Positions 59,833-64,000 of a DNA stretch of 64,000 nucleotides are shown here, in pieces. Both the position numbers and the translations under genes were made by a program. The notes below the pieces were generated by a model that had not been told where the DNA came from, did not search any database, and was given only the letters and a program-made list of their open reading frames with translations. The number at the start of each line of letters is the position of its first letter. Position 1 is the first letter of the stretch. The stretch comes from Streptomyces sp. NBC_01463 (GTDB lineage Bacteria; Actinomycetota; Actinomycetes; Streptomycetales; Streptomycetaceae), in contig CP109468.1 in the NCBI GenBank assembly GCA_036227345.1, forward strand, positions 7,812,001 to 7,876,000, in the 5' to 3' direction.

Positions 59833-60935
59833 GGTTCCGAGCCGCCGTGCTGCGCTCCTGCGAGAGCCCGTTCGCGGTCGAGGACGTCGTTCTGAACACC
59901 GCGCCCGCCCCCGGCGAAATCCTCGTGGAGATCGTGGGAAGCGGAATGTGCCGGACCGATCTCGCGGTCCGGCGGTCAGCCGGACGCACCCCGCTGCCGG
60001 CTGTCCTCGGCCACGAGGGGACCGGGGTAGTGGTGGCGGCGGGCGGCGGCCCGGACACCGCGGTCGGCGTCGGTGACCACGTCGTGCTGAGCTTCGATTC
60101 CTGCGGGGACTGCCTGAGCTGCCGCGGCGCGGCCCCCGCCTACTGCGACTCGTTCGCCTCACTCAACCTCTTCGGGGGACGCGAGGAGGACACACCACGG
60201 CTCACCGACGCCGCCGGGGGAGCGGTGGCCTCCCGCTGGTTCGGCCAGTCGTCCTTCGCCGAATACGCCCTCGTCCCGGCGCGCAACGCCGTCCGGGTCG
60301 ACACCGCCCTGCCGCTCGAACTGCTCGGTCCGCTCGGCTGCGGAGCCCTCACCGGTGCCGGAGCCGTGCTGAACACGTTCCGTGCCGGCCCCGGCGACAC
60401 CCTCGTCGTACTCGGCGCGGGAGCGGTGGGCCTGACCGCGGTCATGGCGGCCACCGCCGCCGGCGTACGGAGCGTGGCCGTCGACCGGCATCCGGGGCGC
60501 CTGGAGCTCGCCGAGCGGTTCGGCGCGATCCCGCTGCCCGCGGCGACGTCCGGACTGGCCGAGCGCATCCGTCGGCACACCGACGGCGGCGCGCAGTACG
60601 CCCTGGACACCACGGCCTCCGCCCCGCTCATCAATGACGCGCTCCGCGCGCTGCGCCCCACCGGCACCCTCGGTCTCGTGGCGCGCCTTCACACCGCACT
60701 GCCTCTCGAACCGGGCACGTTGGACAGGGGCCGCAGCATCCGGCACATCTGCGAAGGGGACGCCGTACCCGAACTGCTGATTCCGCGGCTGATCGGCCTG
60801 TGGCAGGCCGGCCGCTTCCCCTTCGACCAACTGATCCGCACCTATCCCTTGGCCGACATCAACGAGGCCGAACGCGACTGCGACGCCGGACGCGTGATCA
60901 AGCCCGTCCTGCTGCCGGAAAGAAGAGACCGATGA
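59829..60935 (+). CDS. Zn-dependent alcohol dehydrogenase (MDR family) of the furan operon
   Basis: 368 residues. Catalytic zinc ligands: Cys in GSGMCRTD and His-Glu in LGHEGTG; structural zinc from four Cys in SCGDCLSCRGAAPAYC (residues about 92-107); Rossmann motif LGAGAVGLTAVMAA near residue 200. Resembles the aryl-alcohol/NAD-dependent glutathione-formaldehyde dehydrogenase branch. ATG 59829 overlaps the upstream stop by 4 bp (ATGA) with AAGAGGG as ribosome site. It could oxidise the hydroxymethyl group left after dephosphorylation, or reduce the formyl group. Confidence 0.92.
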   Translation: MRFRAAVLRSCESPFAVEDVVLNTAPAPGEILVEIVGSGMCRTDLAVRRSAGRTPLPAVLGHEGTGVVVAAGGGPDTAVGVGDHVVLSFDSCGDCLSCRGAAPAYCDSFASLNLFGGREEDTPRLTDAAGGAVASRWFGQSSFAEYALVPARNAVRVDTALPLELLGPLGCGALTGAGAVLNTFRAGPGDTLVVLGAGAVGLTAVMAATAAGVRSVAVDRHPGRLELAERFGAIPLPAATSGLAERIRRHTDGGAQYALDTTASAPLINDALRALRPTGTLGLVARLHTALPLEPGTLDRGRSIRHICEGDAVPELLIPRLIGLWQAGRFPFDQLIRTYPLADINEAERDCDAGRVIKPVLLPERRDR

Positions 60936-61918
60936 GTGAAACGTCCATCCCCGGGGACTCCCTCCACCCCACCAGTGACACTTCCGTGCTCCTCGCTCCC
61001 ACCGAAGGGGCCACGACCACCACGCCGACGCGGCGGACCGGCGAGGGAGGCGTGGACGCAGGTGTGGGATCGACTTCCCTCCTGGTCGCCGCCGCACGGG
61101 CGATCGAGACCCACCGCCACGACAGCCTGGCCCGGGACGTCTACGCGGAACACTTCGTACGCGCGGCCCCCGCCTGCGCGGACTGGCCGGTGCGTATCGA
61201 ACAGGTCCCGGACGGGGACGGCAACCCGTTGTGGGGGAGGTTCGCCCGCTACTTCGGTCTGCGGACCGGAGTCCTCGACGACTTCCTTCACCGGTCGGTC
61301 GGTACGGGCGTCCGCCAAGTGGTCCTGCTGGGGGCGGGACTGGACACCCGTGCCTTCCGGCTGGACCTGCCGTCCGACTGCGTCGTCTTCGAGATCGACA
61401 GGGCGGGCGTGCTGGCCTTCAAACAACAGGTGCTCACGGATCTGTCGGCCGCCCCGAAGGCGAAGCGGGTCCCGGTGCCGGTCGATCTGCGCGGCGACTG
61501 GGTCACCGCGCTGACCTCCGTCGGTTTCGACCCGGCCGCCCCGAGCGTCTGGCTGGCCGAAGGGCTGCTCTTCTACCTGCCGGGCCCCGCCGAGACGTAC
61601 CTCATCGACACGGTGGACCGGCTCACCACCACGGGCAGCGCCCTGGCCTTCGAGGCCAAGCTGGAGAAGGACCTGCTCGCGTACCGCGACAGCCCGATCT
61701 ACACGGCGACGCGGGAACAGATCGGCATCGATCTGCTCGACCTCTTCGACAGCGGGCCGCGCCCCGACTCCGCGGGTGACCTGGCGGCCAAGGGCTGGTC
61801 CACCTCGGTGCACACGCCCTTCGAATTCACCCGCCTGCGGGGACGTGGTCCCCTCCCCGAACCGAACGACGCGCTGGAGGGGAACCGGTGGGTCTTCGCG
61901 CACAAGAGCAGACCCTGA
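60932..61918 (+). CDS. Class I SAM-dependent methyltransferase (leucine carboxyl methyltransferase-like)
   Basis: 328 residues, PPM2/LCM-type O-methyltransferase family common in mycobacteria and Streptomyces. SAM-binding motif VVLLGAGLDTRAFRLD, acidic VFEIDRAGVLAFK and SVWLAEGLLFYLPG are diagnostic. The first 45 residues are a Ser/Thr/Pro-rich extension. ATG 60932 overlaps the upstream stop by 4 bp (ATGA). As the family methylates carboxylates and hydroxyls, O-methylation (for example to a methyl ester) of the furan product is a reasonable but untested role. Ends a four-gene operon. Confidence 0.9.
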   Translation: MSETSIPGDSLHPTSDTSVLLAPTEGATTTTPTRRTGEGGVDAGVGSTSLLVAAARAIETHRHDSLARDVYAEHFVRAAPACADWPVRIEQVPDGDGNPLWGRFARYFGLRTGVLDDFLHRSVGTGVRQVVLLGAGLDTRAFRLDLPSDCVVFEIDRAGVLAFKQQVLTDLSAAPKAKRVPVPVDLRGDWVTALTSVGFDPAAPSVWLAEGLLFYLPGPAETYLIDTVDRLTTTGSALAFEAKLEKDLLAYRDSPIYTATREQIGIDLLDLFDSGPRPDSAGDLAAKGWSTSVHTPFEFTRLRGRGPLPEPNDALEGNRWVFAHKSRP

Positions 61919-61990
61919 CGTCGGCACGGGTGGGGCGCACCGGGGCGGTACCGACCGGCAGTGCCCCGGGACGCTCAGGTCCTGGCCGTG

Positions 61991-62533
61991 TCAGACGGCC
62001 CGGACAGCCACCAGTTGGTCGGCCGGGATCCCGCCCAGGTCCGGCGCGTAGTAGTCCTCGATGCCCCTGGCCCATGTGGTCACGGTGACGCGGTCCCCGG
62101 CGTCCGGGCCGAAGGCGTCGAAAAGGGCGTGGATGTTCGCCTCCGCGAAGCCGATCGCCGTCATCAGCGACACGAAGAGCGGGCGCTCGATCAGACCGTC
62201 CCCGTCGGGGTCGCCGAGTGCGGCGAGCGCCTCGGCGAACTCGGTGATCGTGGGACCGAACCGCTCGGGGTCGAGCACGAACGGACGGAACTCGTCGAGG
62301 GAGATCACGCCATCGCCGTTGGCGTCCAACTCCGTTTCCAGCGTGGTCCAGTAACGCCGGAACGCGGCTCGGATGGCCACCCTGGCGCCGTCGTCCGACG
62401 CGACCGCCACCTCCAGGACACGTCCCGTCATGAGGTCGAAGTCGTCGGCGTCGAGGACCCCGTTGCCGTTGGCGTCGAAGAGGGAGAAGATCAACTCGAC
62501 CCTCTCGGTGGCCTCAGTTCGCATGTCCGTCAC
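61991..62533 (-). CDS. EF-hand calcium-binding protein
   Basis: 180 residues, calmodulin-like with four EF-hand units. Two canonical loops: D20-A-N-G-N-G-V-L-D-A-D-D31 and D70-A-N-G-D-G-V-I-S-L-D-E81. A third (DPDGDGLIERPL, from residue 108) lacks the position-12 Glu, and a fourth (around 139) is degenerate. This resembles the CabC/calexcitin-type bacterial EF-hand proteins linked to calcium buffering or development. Start GTG 62533 with AGGAG close upstream; ATG 62524 is less well placed. No partner gene is adjacent. Confidence 0.92.
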   Translation of the reverse strand: MTDMRTEATERVELIFSLFDANGNGVLDADDFDLMTGRVLEVAVASDDGARVAIRAAFRRYWTTLETELDANGDGVISLDEFRPFVLDPERFGPTITEFAEALAALGDPDGDGLIERPLFVSLMTAIGFAEANIHALFDAFGPDAGDRVTVTTWARGIEDYYAPDLGGIPADQLVAVRAV

Positions 62534-62785
62534 CTGTCTCCTACGGTCCGTCGATCCCGGACTCGGCTCAGTGAGTGCACCTGCGTAACCGTGCAGGGGG
62601 AGAAACGTGACGGTGAGGAGACGTCCGCTGCCGGAGGAAGTGAGTTCGCCGACAACCAGTTCGTACGCGCGGGCCAGGCCTGCGGGACGCGGTCGAGGCG
62701 TAGTTCAGCGTGACACCCCGGACGCCGCACAGATCGCGTCAGCCGGCCGTCGCACTCGGACCAGCTCGACGCGAGTGCGCCCCGG

Positions 62786-63226
62786 TCACCGGCGGCCGGT
62801 GGCCAGGATGACGAGGAACTGACCGCCGCCCGGCTCGATGTCGGCGGTCACGGGCAGCCCCGGTACCAGCCGGGAGAACCGGTCCACCAGCCAGTCCGCC
62901 GCTTCCTGGGCGTCGCGGCGGGTCGGGCACCGGCCCACCATCTCGCGGCCCCCCTTGCGCTCCAGCCTCTGGGCAACGGTGACCAGCGGCGCGGGTTCGA
63001 CCACGTACAGGCTGTCCGGCCAGGCGATGACCACCTTGACCGCGCCCTTGCGGGTGTTGCATCCGCGGTGTGCGAGCCGTTCGGCGACCTTGGCCTTCCG
63101 GTCGGCGGTCCGGCTGTCGACGCTGGGGCCCCGCGGGTCGTTCACCGACTCGTCGGGGTCGACCGCTTCGTCGCAGACCCAGCATCGCCAGCCGTCGCGC
63201 TCGGCCACATCATCAAGAAGACTCAT
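62786..63226 (-). CDS. HNH-endonuclease-like zinc protein
   Basis: 146 residues. N-terminal WRCWVCDEAVDPDESVNDPRGPSVDSR and HRGCNTRKG give a four-cysteine-like zinc knuckle with an HNH-like histidine, as in HNH nuclease folds; the C-terminal half is a mixed domain without known motifs. No catalytic His pair is certain. ATG at 63226: a TACTTT -10-like box (63233-63238, minus strand) lies 6 nt upstream, implying a leaderless mRNA. A conserved Streptomyces hypothetical in my reading; role unknown. Confidence 0.75.
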   Translation of the reverse strand: MSLLDDVAERDGWRCWVCDEAVDPDESVNDPRGPSVDSRTADRKAKVAERLAHRGCNTRKGAVKVVIAWPDSLYVVEPAPLVTVAQRLERKGGREMVGRCPTRRDAQEAADWLVDRFSRLVPGLPVTADIEPGGGQFLVILATGRR

Positions 63227-63370
63227 CCGAGCAAAGTAGCCTGCCCGGCCGCCGGCCCGCGCATCAGGCCCCGGCAATGTCGTGAGACCGGCCGTCCAAA
63301 GCCGCGACGTCCGGCGAACAACGTCACCGATGCCTTGACCTGCGTGCCGTGCCGCTCGCGCCCGGGGCGG

Positions 63371-64000
63371 CTACTTCTTGATTCCGTGCTGTGCCGCCCA
63401 GTCGTTCGCCACGTCCTCCGGGTCCTTCTTGTCCTTGTCCACCAGGCGGTTGAGCTCGGTGAGGTCCTTGGTCGTCAGTGCGTTGCCGAGGCGGGCGAGT
63501 GCCTTGCGGACCGTCGAGTCGGCCTTGCGGTCGGCGACGAGGGGGACGATGTGCTGGCCGGGGATCAGGTTCCTGGGGTCGGTGAGGACGACCCAGTGCT
63601 CCGCGACGATGTCGGTGTCGGTGGTGAAGAGGTTCGCGACGTCGACGTCGCCCTTCTTCAGGGCGCCCTTGACGAGCGGCCCCGAGGAGTCCAGGGACTT
63701 GAACTCCTTGAACTCCACGCCGTACACGTCCTTGAGGCCCACCGCGCCCACCGCGCGCTTCTTGACCTCGGGCGCCGCGCCGATGACGAGCTTGCCGTTG
63801 TGTTCGGCGAGGTCGGCCAGGGACGTGAGGCGGTACTTCCGGGCGGTCTCGCGGGTGACGACGAAGGCGTCGGAGTCCTCGGCCGTGCCGTAGGGCAGGA
63901 TCTGCAGGCCGCGCGGAAGGGCCATGGCGAGGGCGTTCTGCATCTCGCCCTCCTCGGTGGCCGTGGCCTTGGTGTCGAGGTAGTGGAGCAGGGCGCCCTG
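63371..64000 (-). CDS. Glycine betaine/choline-type ABC substrate-binding protein (partial, 5' end outside window)
   Basis: At least 209 C-terminal residues of an OpuAC/ProX-like type 2 periplasmic-binding protein for a quaternary ammonium compatible solute. Blocks include LLHYLDTKATATEEGEMQNALAMALPRGLQILPYGTAEDSDAFVVTRETA and FTTDTDIVAEHWVVLTDPRN, with LNRLVDKDKKDPEDVANDWAAQHGIKK at the end. The frame stays open to position 64000, so the signal peptide and lipobox lie beyond the window. It would be tethered to the membrane and feed an OpuA/ProU-type permease not present here. Confidence 0.9.
   Translation of the reverse strand, partial: QGALLHYLDTKATATEEGEMQNALAMALPRGLQILPYGTAEDSDAFVVTRETARKYRLTSLADLAEHNGKLVIGAAPEVKKRAVGAVGLKDVYGVEFKEFKSLDSSGPLVKGALKKGDVDVANLFTTDTDIVAEHWVVLTDPRNLIPGQHIVPLVADRKADSTVRKALARLGNALTTKDLTELNRLVDKDKKDPEDVANDWAAQHGIKK

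Noticed and set aside
61940..61969. CCGGGGC/GCCCCGG hairpin after the methyltransferase gene
   Set aside because: Seven-bp stem with a 16-nt loop; too weak to call a terminator next to the clear ones elsewhere.
1..64000. Phage, integrative element or CRISPR signal
   Set aside because: No integrase, transposase, tRNA target site, terminal repeats or spaced direct repeats were seen.

Overview
The window is high-GC actinobacterial DNA, almost certainly from a Streptomyces chromosome. Evidence: the murT/gatD pair, an AcdH-type acyl-CoA dehydrogenase, two-unit AsnC/Lrp regulators, a DUF6011 protein, a cysteine-rich leader peptide at a sulfonate locus, strong third-position GC (which creates many long antisense shadow ORFs), and several genes with a -10 box only 6-7 nt before the start codon (leaderless mRNA). 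I see no tRNA, rRNA, insertion sequence, integrase or CRISPR array.

Layout. 1-1.6 kb: 5' part of gatD and complete murT (amidation of lipid II). 1.9-11 kb: a hydantoin-type catabolic locus, with a forward operon (MFS permease, HyuA-like protein, DUF917 protein, PucR regulator) converging on a reverse hyuA-hyuB operon; the two 3' ends overlap, and a perfect terminator hairpin lies inside the last codons of the PucR gene. 11-14.9 kb: SnoaL-like protein, peptide deformylase, a TetR regulator divergent from acdH with a dyad over the acdH promoter, and glutathione peroxidase. 14.9-20.4 kb: AsnC-type regulator divergent from an amidase-MFS-amidohydrolase operon. 20.4-28.4 kb: XRE-cupin/GNAT pair, small membrane protein, ClC channel, DUF2252 protein, a broken GH15 gene, CPA1 antiporter, DUF6011 protein. 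28.4-33.9 kb: TesB thioesterase, DUF3516 helicase, DUF457 membrane protein, second AsnC regulator. 34-43 kb: DHA2 efflux pump and two tandem heterodimeric ABC exporters, each pair with complementary degenerate ATP sites. 43-50.9 kb: L,D-transpeptidase-like lipoprotein, a one-chain FAD/Fe-S dehydrogenase, MarR regulator divergent from a homodimeric ABC exporter, a 19-residue hydrophobic peptide, an MltG-like protein. 50.9-54.6 kb: a reverse sulfonate operon (Cys-rich leader, degenerate SsuB-like ATPase, SsuD, flavin monooxygenase) lacking ssuA and ssuC, divergent from a YjbQ protein. 55-57.3 kb: an unknown protein and a recA without recX. 57.6-61.9 kb: a tight four-gene operon (MfnB-like furan phosphate synthase, aldehyde dehydrogenase, Zn alcohol dehydrogenase, SAM methyltransferase), the best candidate for an undescribed pathway. 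62-64 kb: EF-hand protein, HNH-like protein, and the 3' part of a glycine-betaine-type binding protein gene.

How the parts work together. Most of the window is accessory catabolism and transport, arranged as regulator-plus-operon units (PucR/hydantoin, AsnC/amide, TetR/acyl-CoA, MarR/ABC, leader peptide/sulfonate). Some modules look worn: the GH15 gene is a pseudogene, and the sulfonate locus has lost its permease and binding protein and keeps only a damaged ATPase.
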